The notes under the pieces are model-generated. The model saw nothing but the letters and a program-made list of their open reading frames with translations. It ran no database searches and had not been told where the DNA came from. DNA of 64,000 nucleotides from Mortierella alpina (Eukaryota > Mortierellomycota > Mortierellomycetes > Mortierellales > Mortierellaceae), in NCBI GenBank assembly GCA_029449245.1, contig JANATF010000027.1, forward strand, positions 12,501 to 76,500. The letters are read 5' to 3'. This document shows positions 19,908 through 30,844 of the stretch, piece after piece. The position numbers and the translations under genes were made by a program. How positions within the stretch are numbered: position 1 is the stretch's first letter; every line of letters starts with the position of its first letter.

Positions 19908-22900
19908 TCAATCACGCTGCAAAGGATCAGTTGCAGATCTCGTCAAAACCGCTTTCAATCTTTTTGACGGGTTCGCAGTTTGTTCCTCTGCTGCTGATCG
20001 CTTATGTTGCTTGAGTCTGTCGAGGAACTTGACATGTCGTTCTGGAAAGATTTGTGAAAAGTTGTTGTCATCAATGTTGATGGAGACTCGCTCAAGACCC
20101 TCCAACTCTGGTTCTGGATCAGGACGGATAACCTGGAACTTGACGACCTCCGCAGGATAGGTGATGACCAGGCTGACATAAACTCCTGTAGGACAAAAGT
20201 CTTGCAGTCTTGGCGCTTGTTGTTGTTTCGATCCTGTGAGATCTGATGATCCTTGCTTTTTCACCTGCTTCAAATGCTCCTTGTCAAGCTTGACCTGTAT
20301 GGTGTTGCTGCTGACTGTTGCGAGGGCCTTCTCAACGTCACTGCCCTCTAGAACCTGCCGTAATTTCAATTGGACAAAAACCGGAAAAAGTGATCCGTTG
20401 ATCTTGACATAGAACACAATGTCGGGTCCAGAAACATGAGGAGAGGGGAAGTAGAATGGAGGGATATCCTGATCCTCACGCATGGATCCGTTCTTGACAT
20501 GCGCTTCCATGAAGTCGTGAGTTGTTATGTTCTTGTGTGAGATAGAGAGTTTCGATTGCTGATCGACATATCCAACTATCGTCACATTGCCAGCAAGTGA
20601 TTCGGGAAGTGTATGGTTCGCAAGAAGAGGCCAGGAGGAAAGTGGGCGCTTCTTGAACGTCTCAATGAAAACCGGCGGCATCTATGTGCGGTGACAATAA
20701 CGAAAGATAGTAAATCCGTGTCCCTTCATGTGCGGTACGCAGCGTCAAAAAAATATACAAACTGCATAGGCAAAAATTACCATTGTCTCCCACATGTTAC
20801 CATGCACCGAAGCATTGGACGAGTGGAGCACTGCTCGTTCGGCATCGGCCAAGAGTAGAGGATCGCTTTCATGAAAGAAAGCTTTCACGGCTTTGAGCAC
20901 GAAGGGTTCATCGAGAACGGTTCTTGCAACACCTCCAAAGAGCTTGATTCGACCAAAAGCCGCCTCAATAAGGTGCGCTTCGTTTTCGAGTACGATCTCG
21001 GTGGCGTCCAATAGATTGTATCGGAAAAGAAACAACGCAAGAGTGTTCCTTATGGAGGACACGTTCTTAAAAATATCTGGATGTTCAAGCATTTTGGTCT
21101 CCAGTCTAAAATAAATATCAAGAATAAAAAAAGGTTAATTATTGCTTTCAATTCGGGATAATTACGTGATATCAGATGCTGCGTATAGGGGTAAATCGTT
21201 TTACCTTTTGAGTTCTCCGCACAGGTTTCCTCGACGCTCACGTTCTCTCCATGATGTGAGCATTATCTCGGTGGTGTCAATTACGTTTTCCCATGTGTCT
21301 GGCACTCCTGTCTGGATAATTCCTTCAATAGCGGTCGTTATCGGTCTGAACCTGCCCGTAAGCCTTTTGTGGAGCATACTGACCGCAGCAGGAGGAATGA
21401 GGACGTCCATCATCGTCCTTGAATCGTCGTCTTGTAGCCGCTCCTTCACTCGATCGATAAAAGACTGTATCGAATCTGGATCTCTCCATCCTGGAAACTC
21501 AATGTCTAAACAAACAGTAGTTAATATGGGATATTGTAGGCCATAGTATGGATCTCATTAACATAGAGTAAGCAAAGTGTACGCTTACATGGAAAAGTGC
21601 TTGATCCGTACTCCTTAACGCCATCGCCGCTGCTTAGTGCCCAATGGAGAGTCTTCATGGATAATCCCGTTCCGCAGTATATAATCGTCAGTTCCTTTGG
21701 ACCACCAGCATTTCGAAAACCGTACAAGACAGGGCTGAGCATTGGTCGCGGATCGGTTTCCAGGAAAGAAGAACGGAATTTTGTACTGCCCTTGTCGCTC
21801 AGAATCTGAGCTTCATCAACAACGAGCCTGAGCCTGGTCTCGCTTGAAAAATTCGGAAAGTTGTGAGAAGCAAGAATTTGTCGTACTGAAAGGAGCTCCT
21901 GTCGGACAATGGGCCTCAAAGTCGATTCGAATATCGTCAATCCTTCCAGCCTGTCATAGAACTTGGAGAAGAGTTCCGAGAATACATCCTTCTTGAACAT
22001 GTGCGGGCAGATTTGGAGTATAGCCCAACTCGCACTCGAAAACGTCGAGCGGCAATCAGGGACTTGTAGACAGTATTTGAGGACCAGAAGCCGAGAGAGG
22101 AAGAGCACAAGAGTCATGTTCCTCGCAAAGGCGGTGTTCTTCTCTGGACCTTGTTCTTCAATCGTTTTAGTATCAATGAAACCAGCAAGCTGGCTGAGAT
22201 CGCCCGATCCAAGATCACTCTTCGATGCATTGAAGTAGAATCCCCATTGAAGACAGAGCATTTCAATCATCGAGCGAGTTTTTCCGCATCCCTAAGATGG
22301 TGAAAATATCGAAGAGGGGTTGTTAATCGAAAAGCCACTACGGGGCAACCACAATAAATGCATAGCTGACATCAAATAGCAATGTACGTACCGATACGCC
22401 GAACACGGGGAGGTCCTGCGCTTGCATACCTTCCAGTTTGCTCAAAAGTACGTTTGACCGATATCGCTCAGGAATCGGATCGACCGCGTTCAGCGGAGGG
22501 CTTGGTAAATCCAAAAAAAGAAGACTTGGCCCTGCATCCTGACTGTCAACAACGCCTCGCCGTAGGACTTTGGGTAACCCCTTTATCCCAGCTGTAGTAA
22601 CAGGTAATGTCTTCTCACCCTTCACATACGCATCCAGAAAAACAGAGGCAGGAGATCCAACTGCAAAGAATCGGTCGGTGATCGTTTTTATGTCGACCTT
22701 GAGGTCACCTAGATATAGCCAAAAAAAAAAAAAAAAAAAAAAAAAAATGGAACATGTTAATGCCGCTTATATTAACTAGGTCAAATGCTTAGACAAGGTG
22801 CCAGCCACGCTTACCAGACAGTGGCGTACTAGGACGAGAAGCATCTGAGTGAGGGGTTGGGTCTCGAGCAGGGACAAGCGTACGGATTACTGTCGTGCAT

Positions 22901-23315
22901 TTGGATGCGTGAGTTTAGGTTAGTATATGGACGATCTCCTGGGCGAAATGTGTCAACTAGAACAATACGCGTCGGCATTACCTGGCAAAGGTCGCTGCAC
23001 AAGGATGTGGATTGTCTTCTTGGGAGGTTTCTCTTCAAAAACGTCGGAGAGGTCATCCGTAGGGCGAAGTATCTTTTTCTCAGTCAGAGCGTCGAGTAGA
23101 ATGGGTACCTCATCCTCGTCCTCTTGGATGGGAATGGAGACGCGCCAGAGAGTGAGCTTGTCTGCATCGACATCACTGAAGTCGTTGGTCTTCTCAGTCT
23201 TGATTAGCTTCTTTAGGTCATCCACAGTCTCCGTGGACTGAATCTTGACAGAGAATGCATTCAAAGTGGGCTCTCCACTGACAACACAGAATAGCTTCAA
23301 GGGGTGTTCGGCCAT
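19908..23315 (-). CDS. Crinkler (CRN) protein with P-loop NTPase and REase-like end, about 942 aa
   Basis: Seven exons were deduced: 23315-22982, 22889-22815, 22708-22392, 22291-21589, 21505-21205, 21105-20781 and 20681-19908; all phases agree. Residues 1-111 are the CRN ubiquitin-like header (LKLFCVVSGEPTLNAFSVKI; DKLTLWRVSIPI), closing with the HVLV-type motif IHILVQRPLP. A P-loop NTPase follows, with Walker A GVSGCGKT (240-247, split by intron 3) and Walker B LRLVVDEAQ (about 397-404). The last exon holds GPDIVF (770-775) and VQLK (788-791), which fits a restriction-endonuclease fold with QxK in place of (D/E)xK. In the CR effector family, header plus NTPase plus nuclease is a known architecture, thought to be transposon-derived and to act in nuclei. 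It is divergent from the CRN gene at 23898. An AT-rich 27-base T run forms the tract before exon 3. Confidence 0.82.
22721..22747. repeat. A27/T27 homopolymer inside a CRN intron
   Basis: Twenty-seven A on the plus strand, i.e. a T27 polypyrimidine tract about 12 bases before the acceptor of exon 3 of the minus-strand CRN gene. Length is likely unstable and could be misassembled. Confidence 0.95.
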
Positions 23316-23370
23316 AGCGTTTGACTGTTAGATGTAGAAAGTGTTGATAGTAGCAGTTTGCCTATGAGGA

Positions 23371-23650
23371 GCAGCGAGGGATGAGGGACGAGAAGGATGA
23401 AAAAGAAAAGATGAAAGAGGGAGAGCGAAGATGAAAGAGAGATAAAGAAAAAAAATATGAAGGCGAAGGCGGAAGGGGTGGGAATGGTGGCAAAGTGTTG
23501 GCGTGAGAATGGTGGCATGCAGCGAGGGATGAGGGACGAGAAGGATGAAAAAGAGAAGATGAAAGAGGGAGAGCGAGGGTGAAAGAGAGATGAAGAAAAA
23601 AAGGCGAAGGCGAAGGGAAAGTGTTGGCGTGAGAATGGTGGCATGCATAA
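23371..23650. repeat. Tandem duplication (about 147 bp x 2) between divergent CRN genes
   Basis: Two purine-rich copies start with cagcgagggatgagggacga at about 23372 and 23519 and end with gcgtgagaatggtggcatgc. They make up most of the 580-bp intergenic region between the two CRN start codons, so they lie in the promoter of both or one of them. Long minus-strand frames here are repeat artefacts. Confidence 0.9.
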
Positions 23651-23897
23651 CGCCTTCTGCCCTCTGCCCAATCCGTCTTGCGCGTGTTAACGGTAAAAGG
23701 CTCGTGGCAGTGCTGCAAATTGAATACGGTGACGTCAGGTAGAACTTAGCAGTCCTTTTCCACGCCTTCATCATACTCCATGATAGTCCGACATAGCTCA
23801 CTGCTTTATACCCATCATCAAGTCAAATTCAGACTCTGATCCTACAACAACAACAGCAACAACAGCAAACCAATAAAACACTCACAATCACCATAAC

Positions 23898-25499
23898 ATG
23901 ACGAACAAAATGACGCTCTTCTGTCTTGCGGAAGGAGAAACATTGTCCAGGGCCTTTTCTGTTAAGATCCAGCCCGATGGCAACGTTGACGACCTTAAGG
24001 AACTCATCAAGTCTAAAAAGGCTCCCCGATTCGATGATCTTGCCGCCGACGAACTCACTCTCTGGAAGGTGTCCATCCCCATTGTCGCTGATAAGCACAA
24101 GATGATCACCCTGGATACTCTTGACAAAAGAGATGAGCTTGATCCACGAGATGACATTTCAGCTGTTTTCGATGGTGAAGCACCAAAGAAATCAGACCTT
24201 GTCCTTGTCCAACGCCCAACACCCCCTCCATCAGGTAATGAAGTGCCCGTTCGATGACGCTCCTGAATTAGCTAGTAACATAGGTGCTAATCTTTTTTTC
24301 TGTTTGTCTCCGTTATGTTATATAGGCCTAGACCCAGAGATTGCCGCTTTGCGCAAACAACTCTCTGACGTCTTTGATTTGTCATTCAGTAAGTAATACG
24401 TCACAACGTATGACATGTGTGTGAGATTCATGCCTACAGTTGCTCACTTCCTTTCTCTAAAACAACAGGCATCGGAATCGTCGTCAAGCCTGAGAAAAAG
24501 GTCGCGTTCTCCTGGTGTGGCATCGTGGATACGGCGACTCTGGACGACCTGAAGAAAAACATTTTCGACCTATACCCCCAATACGCTCACGACGATTACT
24601 TGGAAATATTCGTGTATAATGGGCAACCCAAGCCAGAACTCATCCGCGACAACGAGGACCTTCGCAAAATACTTAAGGTCGCCAAGACAACTTCCAAGGC
24701 CAGGCTCACTATCTCTCTGGAAACCCCTACCAAAAGCTTCTCCTTATGGAAGTTCAAGGACGTCTGCGCGGAATATAACCTCTCACTTTCAGATGATCCT
24801 GGTCTTGACGTCCTTCCCCCCTTTACGGATATCGAGGCTGCTCCACTGGTCTCCGAGTTTCAGAAAAAGATGCTGGCTCAGCTTCTCGATGAGGTCGAAT
24901 CAATGGTGGACGTGTTGAACCTGTTAGGCGCAAACGAAGCGACAAGATCAATGATAGTCGGCGCTTTCATGGTAAAAGCAACAAGACTATTCAAGGAAGA
25001 CCTGGTTCTTGCCGCCCAACGAAATCTCAGCGGTCGCAGAGGAAATGGCGAAGTGGACTTTTCGGTGCATTCACGGAAGAACGACAACTGCACTCTTGGC
25101 GTAACGGAAGTGAAGAGGGAGGATTTCAAGCAAGGTGTGGCTCAGAACATTGTACAGCTTGAATCAGCCTTGACGACAGCAAAGAAACGAAAGCGCAGTC
25201 CGAGGGATGTCGATGGAGATGAAGGGGAGCCAATGAAGACGAGATCGTATGGGATTGTAACGGATGCAGAGAAATGGCTATTCCTCGAATGCACTCTGCA
25301 TGAAGACGAGACAGTATCGTACAGGATGTCGGAACTAGACCGGAGTATCAATTACAAGACCAAATGGCTGGACGAAGCCAAATATGTTCTGGAAAGGCTT
25401 GTTTGGCTTTGGTCACGAATGGTGGATGAGATACCGGCACGCGACTCCTGTTCCAGGAAATTGAGCTCATCGCCGAGCAACAAAAGAATAAATTTGTAA
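23898..25499 (+). CDS. Crinkler (CRN) protein with PD-(D/E)XK nuclease end, 476 aa
   Basis: Predicted exons are 23898-24234, 24326-24388 and 24469-25499, with donors gtaatg and gtaagt and acceptors tatag and aacag. Residues 1-112 are the CRN header (MTLFCLAEGETLSRAFSVKI; ELTLWKVSIPI), ending LVLVQRPTPPP. Residues 137-210 look like a second ubiquitin/PB1-like unit (TATLDDLKKNIF; LEIFVYNGQPKPELI). The C-terminal half carries a PD-(D/E)XK-type nuclease signature: VDF (D330), TEVK (E347-K349) and QNIVQLES (359-366). The catalytic D, E and K are all present. TATA at about 23815 is followed by a CAA-rich leader. CR-family effectors act on host or self nuclear DNA by family knowledge; the target here is unknown. 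Confidence 0.82.
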
Positions 25500-25563
25500 C
25501 TGGGTGAAGCCCAGGCGTCATACGTTAAACATCGTTCTGTCCGCCATTTCTTCCTTCCAACTT

Positions 25564-26574
25564 TTATTCAATTAAAAAACTAAGAAGAGCACGTTCAGAT
25601 TCTTTGGCTTTTTTGTCAGCCGCCGCAGACAACGTGTTGGCTTCTTCAAGTGTGGCTCTGGCCTTTTCCATCGCACTGTGAGCCTCCAAAAGCTGTTTCC
25701 TTGCTTTGTTAAGGTCACGCTTGCGCTCGTTCAGCGCTTCTCGTTGTTTCTCAGAGTCAGTTCTGTCATTCTTGGCATTAATCCGTAGCATTTGCAACTC
25801 GGTATCGTCCAGACTTTCCCCGTTATGATATGGAAATAAATCGCTTGGCCTCAAAATACTCTTGGCAACTGACTTGTCGTTCATTTCGCGAATATGTAAG
25901 CGATAGAGCGCGACATAAGGTTCACCAAGGCTTCTTATGACAGATTCCGTTTGTTCCCGAACGCTCTTGTATTCTTGAATGAAGATGTCGAACAATGAAC
26001 AACGATGTGTCGACACATCTGTGGCATCGCTTGAAGTAGGCAAGTCAAGAGGTGTGTTAGGAGCAGCGTGGTCTGGACTATCCTCCGATATGACTCCTAC
26101 TTCCAACGCTTGCGGATTTCCGTTAAAAGTAGGCTTGCATTCAGACGGAGGTTGTCGCGGCACGGTGTCACGGGTTGGTTCACGAATGTCTGAAATCCCG
26201 TCAGAAATGACCATCACTGACTTTGGACAGACCGATGGACTTGCGTTGGATGGTAGTGAAACACTGGGCTTCATGACGTGTCGTCTCTTGCGTCTTTCAA
26301 TGGTATCGACCGGCGCATCTTCAGAGACGCTAACATGCAAATTTACGAAAGCGGATGTTAATTATAATTTTGGCTTAACAGCACTATCTCCATCGTGGAT
26401 TAAACAACGTCGAGAATAATCTTACCCTTCTGCTTCTTGAGATTCTGCTTCGTGAGATTCTGCTTCATGAGAAACAGCCCCGCCATGGTGAAATTCGCCT
26501 TCTGAAAATCGCTTTCTTGTAAGTAGTCTGTTAGAAGCCTCATTTGTCTCGGGAAGAGCGTGTTGAGTATCCAT
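25564..26574 (-). CDS. Coiled-coil hypothetical protein, 304 aa (paralog of 34874-35883)
   Basis: Predicted exons are 26574-26426 and 26329-25564, joined in phase 2 with donor g|gtaaga and acceptor gttag. The first exon starts MDTQHALPETNEASNRLLTR, carries a tandem HEAES/HEAES/QEAE repeat, and has the same exon-end EAEG as the paralog. Exon 2 has a basic ERRKRRH patch (possible nuclear signal), a disordered acidic stretch, a helical region (LFDIFIQEYKSVREQTESV), and a long C-terminal coiled coil (EALNERKRDLNKARKQLLEA). There is no signal peptide. It is convergent with the CRN gene, with only 65 bases between stops. Function unknown. Confidence 0.68.
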
Positions 26575-26589
26575 TTAGCTTTTTGTGGG

Positions 26590-27319
26590 CATGATTGTTG
26601 TACTCATGCTGGGAGGGATGGTACTTATATTTTATAGAGAGCCACAAACGCTCTAATACAGTAGACGAAAGAGCATTCATTCTTGCACGCACAAAAGGCT
26701 GAAGCCAAGAGAAGAGATATGCGGCAGTTTAGGTTCAACATTTCAATGAAACCCCGCTGAGTGCTGAGTGCGGGGCCTAGTAAGCAGTACATAGGTGGCT
26801 CAGTAAAGGAGTAAAGAAAGGAGATTGGCCAATGGCTATCGTGAAATTCGTCGTCATTTGAAGCTGCGACAGTTTTTATGGCGCAAAGACCTTATTTTCT
26901 AGTAGTGAGAGTGTACTCGCGGGTCGAAAGGAGCTGCTTCACGTTCGCCTGCTCTCTGCCAGCCAAGAGGAACCATAAAAAACAAAGCTCGCATTCGGGA
27001 ACATAAGAAATCTAAAGCGAGAGCTTGCGTTCGTCGTCCTTCCTGCCACAAATTTGTCTGCGAAACTTATGATGATGGTTCAAAATATTTTTTATTGCAT
27101 CGCAACGCTACGTTGTGAATCAGTGTGATGATAATCCTCCTAGAGAAGCGAAGGTCTCAAAAGGTTAAACTTTTAGTATGTAGATAGCTTGCAGTACAAC
27201 GAAGATTCGTCTATAGAGCAATTGAAGTACATCAGTATCAAAGGACACAAAAGGACATCTAACGTAATCCCATACTCTTGACAGCCATGCCTATACTCTG
27301 TCTTACCCTCGACTTTCAT
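26590..27319. other. No gene seen
   Basis: Upstream region of the 304-aa gene (tatttttatag-like TATA near 26630). A short inverted repeat, aaccccgctgagtgctgagt / gcggggcc, lies near 26752-26778. No coding frame of note. Confidence 0.5.
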
Positions 27320-27595
27320 CTAGGACCATTCCGGAACGTGAACGCGAATGTGGCCGTAGCCCTGGGACAAAACTTTCCAAATATCCTTCATTTCAGAGTT
27401 AAGCTCTTCCTTGCCACGGGGGGTCTCCCAAACAAGCTTGAGACCCTCAGGGAGAACGCCGAGAAAATAGGCTTCATTTTGGCCGTAAATTAAGTCCCGG
27501 AGTCCATCAAAGCGATCGTTTACTGTGGCTCGCAGCACTCTCTCGTTCGATTCGCCAGCAATAATGTAATTAATGTACTTGGTCTTGTAATCCAT
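27320..27595 (-). CDS. Header-only CRN-like protein, 91 aa
   Basis: A single-exon frame with the layout of a CRN ubiquitin-like header: a first beta strand pair (KYINYIIAGESNERVLRATV), a central helix (RFDGLRDLIYGQ), then KLVWETPRG, and a final strand IRVHVPE in the place of the HVLV-type motif. It stops there, with no effector domain. TATA (tatataag, about 27693) lies about 95 bases upstream. It is more diverged from the others than the 98-aa gene at 37975. It might be a truncated CRN or a stand-alone ubiquitin-like protein; the intact frame and promoter favour the latter. Confidence 0.6.
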   Translation of the reverse strand: MDYKTKYINYIIAGESNERVLRATVNDRFDGLRDLIYGQNEAYFLGVLPEGLKLVWETPRGKEELNSEMKDIWKVLSQGYGHIRVHVPEWS

Positions 27596-27797
27596 TGGTG
27601 CAGGTTTGATGGGAAAGAGGGTGGCTGGATATCGTACTACTGATTGAAGAGTGTGACGAGAAATACTACTCCTACACTTGCTAATCCTTATATACTTTCC
27701 TCATCTTCCTCCATATGTCCAAAGTGTTCGCATAATCACGACTGGGTCCTCAGTCCAATATGTTTGCCCACTGCCATCCGTTTCTGCCCGTCCATTT

Positions 27798-27890
27798 GTC
27801 CTATCAATTGGGTGTGTCCTATCAATTGGGTGTGTCCTATCAATTGGGTGTGTCCTATCAATTGGGTGTGACCTATATCAATTGGGTGTA
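27798..27890. repeat. 18-bp tandem repeat
   Basis: Five copies of tgtcctatcaattgggtg, directly upstream of the promoter of the 27320-27595 gene on the opposite strand. Confidence 0.92.
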
Positions 27891-27934
27891 CGCGTTGGGT
27901 GTACGCAGAGGGGCGAGGGGACATGGTGGCAAAG

Positions 27935-28829
27935 GGCAATTGTTCATACCAAAAGATAGCAAAGGAAATTCATGCATCCAGACAAAGAGGTGCTTGCATT
28001 GATGCAGCATGGATGAGGAAAAACGGCAAGCATCCATCTCTCTACACTCAAATACGCCGACTTGCATGCAAGAAAAGAGCGCTAGAGATGCAGCATGGAT
28101 GCACCATGGATGAGGCATGGATGAGGCGAAAGTGGCAAAAGATCCTGCACTCCAAAGAAATGTATGGATGCGGCATAGATGAGGCAAGTATACACACACA
28201 ACAAAGAAAGGGCGCTTGCACTGATGCAGCATGGATGAGGCAAAACGGCGAGCATCCATCTCTCTACACTCAAAGCAACGTAAATACGCCGACTTGCATG
28301 CAAGAAAAGAGCGCTAGTGATGCAGCATGGATGCATCATGGATGAGGCATGGATGAGGCGAAAGTGGCAAAAGATTCCTGCAAGAAATGTACGGATACGG
28401 CGCGAGTGGTATGGATGAGGCGAGTGATACACACACAACGCTGGTGTTTGCAATGATGCAGCATGGATGAGGCAAAAAGGCGCTAGTGTTTGCACTGATG
28501 CAACATGGATGAGGCGAGGAAGGGAGGCCCATCCTGCTCCGTGACACGATACACCTTAGCCAATTGTTGCCAGATTGGGTGCGAGCTGATCGCAGACCAT
28601 GATGCTGACCCGCAAATGCCACAGTGCTACAGTCGATGTACGTAGTCTGTATTGGGCGGAGGACGATTCTTGATATCGCATTCAGAGCCTCCTTGCAGTG
28701 AAGTATAAAAGATGTTACGTAGTCGTTATGCTTAAGACTACTTACTAGCCCCTTTTTTCATACTATCAATCATCGCCATGCTTTTGAGATTCATGTGTAT
28801 CGTTGAAGGGAGACCAGATCTGGGAGGGC
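27935..28829. repeat. Repeat block duplicated at 37066-38024
   Basis: An array of diverged short modules (gatgcagcatggatgaggca; gccgacttgcatgcaagaaa; acactcaaatacgccg) is followed by about 340 bases of near-identical unique sequence including a TATA box (tataaaag, 28707) and the first 17 codons of a CRN header. The same block occurs at 37066-38024 in the same direction, where the CRN gene is intact. Similarity stops abruptly at 28829 within the header. Confidence 0.9.
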
Positions 28830-28835
28830 GAGGGT
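28779..28835 (+). pseudogene. Truncated CRN header (copy of 37975-38271)
   Basis: Starts with the same 17 codons as the 98-aa header gene (MLLRFMCIVEGRPDL), then loses all similarity and hits a stop four codons later. The promoter came along with the duplication, so a short transcript could be made, but no domain is encoded. Confidence 0.85.
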
Positions 28836-29101
28836 GAGGGGTGAAGGTAGCAAAGGTCAATTGGGTACAAAAGGATAGCAAAGGAATTCATGCATCCAGA
28901 GAGGGCAAAGGAGGGTAATCATTGCGTTTGAATGGAAACTCAGAGGGGCGAGAAATTGTCCAAGTGGCGACCTACGTCCTCATGCATGGAAACCGATGGC
29001 AAACACTGAATTTGGATGGTCCAAGGATGGTATATAACGTCCTTGCCAGTTTCCTTTTTCCTCATCACAGCCATTTTCTCACATTTCCAAACTTACCCAA
29101 A

Positions 29102-29878
29102 ATGCAACCTTCTTCAAACGAACCCACCCTAAGCTGCGAGCAAGCCAGCGCCGAGTACTCGGACAGCTATCAAAGCGAGCATGGTGCCGACTGCTCTGGC
29201 ACTCCCGAGGAGGATGGTTACCAGAGCGATCAAGAAACTTCCAAATGCCTCGATCCTGCCGATGAGGATGGCTACCAGAGCGATCAAGAAACTGACAGGT
29301 GCCTCGATCCCGCCGATGAGGATGGTTACCAGAGCGATCAAGAAACTGACAGGTGCCTCGATCCTGCCGATGAGGATGGCTACCAGAGCGATCAAGAAAC
29401 TGACAGGTGCCTCGATCCTGCCGATGAGGATGGTTATCAGAGCGATCAAGAAACTGACAGGTGCCTCGATCCTGCCGATGAGGATGGTTATCAGAGCGAT
29501 CAAGAAACTGACAAATGCTTTGATCTTGCCAAGGATAGTCATCCAGAAAACCCTAAGCAGTTCGACGCTGTGGTGGTTCGAACAGTGAAACGTCCCTGCC
29601 CCAGCATGGAAGAAAGCAGCACCCCATCGTCCACGAAGAGAGTCTGCTTCGAGGATACAACGACGCGCGAGTCTTCAGAGCGAATTCATTTGATTATCAA
29701 ATTTGAAGATGCTATCCGCGACCTCACCAAATGCCGACGACGTCCGACCTTGGACGGGGCTCAAAGTATTCTCGATGGAACATCAGCGAAAGATTCAGAC
29801 AAAGGTATTCGGGGTATCGATAGGAAAATTCGTACATACAACAAGTGGTTGCAACGCCTCGAGGAACTTGATACATAA
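29102..29878 (+). CDS. Protein with 18-residue repeats and CRN-tail-like C-terminus, 258 aa
   Basis: The ATG at 29102 was chosen because the TATA box (tatataa, 29029) lies downstream of the more distal in-frame ATG. Residues 36-140 are about six acidic 18-residue repeats of the form DEDGYQSDQETDRCLDPA, encoded by 54-bp near-identical units. The C-terminal part is homologous to the tail of the CRN protein at 38455: AVVVRTVKRPCPSMEE there has its match AVVRTLKLKRTFSFMEE, both have SSTKRVCF, and both have ESSERI(H/N)LI leading to a helical end (KINKWMQ / RTYNKWLQ). It has no header. So this is a tail without a header, beside header-only genes without tails. No enzymatic motif. Confidence 0.75.
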   Translation: MQPSSNEPTLSCEQASAEYSDSYQSEHGADCSGTPEEDGYQSDQETSKCLDPADEDGYQSDQETDRCLDPADEDGYQSDQETDRCLDPADEDGYQSDQETDRCLDPADEDGYQSDQETDRCLDPADEDGYQSDQETDKCFDLAKDSHPENPKQFDAVVVRTVKRPCPSMEESSTPSSTKRVCFEDTTTRESSERIHLIIKFEDAIRDLTKCRRRPTLDGAQSILDGTSAKDSDKGIRGIDRKIRTYNKWLQRLEELDT

Positions 29879-30110
29879 TCTCATAGAAGGTTGAAAATCA
29901 CCGGCCGAAGTACTTAAATTCAAGTTGGAATAAATATGCTTGCGATAGTTCAAAGAGCAGCCCGATCGTAAACGTGAATAATCCAAAAGGAACAGTGTGA
30001 AACACGTCGAGGAGCACACAACTTAACACAAACGACTGGGTCTGTGCTTCGTGGTGTGTGACTCTTCCCCATTCCTCTTACGCTTTTCACTCTGAACACA
30101 TCACTCCAGT

Positions 30111-30650
30111 ATGACAACTGAGTCCCAAAAACACGACCAGATTGACAAGCGAGTGCCTCCAGAAGTCTGGGAACGGATCTTTGGTCGCCTATACCCTTCC
30201 CAGCTCACCCGTGTGTCGATGGTCAACAACAACTTTAATAACATCGTCTCCTCTCTGTCAGTGTGGTCCTACATGTTCTCAGTGGCTTTTGGACCCACGG
30301 TGCGACTTCGCAATATGCCTGAATCCAAGAGCTACATGCTGTACATGTGCGCGAGCAGCCTTTATGTCTGTGAAGAGTGTCTCAACCGCAGCACGATGGG
30401 GATCTCGTCGTCTTCGTCATCGTCAGGGATGGAGACACTCCTGGAGACACTCCAAAGGGTAAGCTTGTCAGCAGCAATGTCGTCAAACTCGGGCGACTTC
30501 TTGTTCTTGATGAGCTCTTTGGGGTCATCGACAGTGTCACTCAAAGTAACCTTAACAGAGAACGCATTGGAGGTAGCTTCTCCATCAACTAGACAGAACA
30601 GGGTCGGTCAACTGGTTGTCGATCATGGTGTTGCGAAGCATCAAAGGTAA
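30111..30650 (+). CDS. F-box protein N-terminus fused to antisense CRN sequence (chimera)
   Basis: Residues 1-95 are a normal fungal F-box start: VPPEVWERIFGRLYPSQLTR, VNNNFNNIVSSL and a conserved YMLYMCASSLYVCEECL line. From about 30391 the frame runs backwards through a CRN header fragment that lies on the minus strand, giving a serine/leucine-rich tail with no family resemblance (STMGISSSSSSSGMETL). The rest of the F-box protein is missing. The frame is open for 179 codons, so a chimeric product is possible, but a recombination relic is the simpler reading. Confidence 0.6.
   Translation: MTTESQKHDQIDKRVPPEVWERIFGRLYPSQLTRVSMVNNNFNNIVSSLSVWSYMFSVAFGPTVRLRNMPESKSYMLYMCASSLYVCEECLNRSTMGISSSSSSSGMETLLETLQRVSLSAAMSSNSGDFLFLMSSLGSSTVSLKVTLTENALEVASPSTRQNRVGQLVVDHGVAKHQR
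30391..30626 (-). pseudogene. CRN header fragment, frameshifted and truncated
   Basis: The minus strand reads a CRN header (FCLVDGEATSNAFSVKV; DKLTLWSVSRSVSI) that ends at the junction with the F-box sequence. A start codon at 30626 is followed within ten codons by a one-base frameshift, and about half of the header is lost at the 3' end. A minus-strand TATA-like element (tataacc, about 30738) shows the promoter region was included. Confidence 0.8.
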
Positions 30651-30844
30651 AAAAAGGGAGGCTGTCAAAGAGTGATCGATGTGTGAGATGAGTGTGAAAG
30701 AATAGGAGGGAGATGCAGGATGTGGTTATAAAAGAAAAAGAAGGAAGAAGGGCGACGGACGAAGATAGGGCGTGGGAGCGTTGGCAAAGGCGATGAATGG
30801 TGAAGAGGATAGGCGACAAAAGAGAGCGTGGCAAAAATAATTAG

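Noticed and set aside
23297-23801. Three overlapping minus frames of 118-157 codons
   Set aside because: They come from the purine-rich tandem duplication between the CRN genes and lack any conserved pattern.
29129-29588. Frames of 135-137 codons on both strands inside the 29102 gene
   Set aside because: Products of the 54-bp coding repeat read in other frames; composition is artificial (ILIGRIEAPVSFLIAL).
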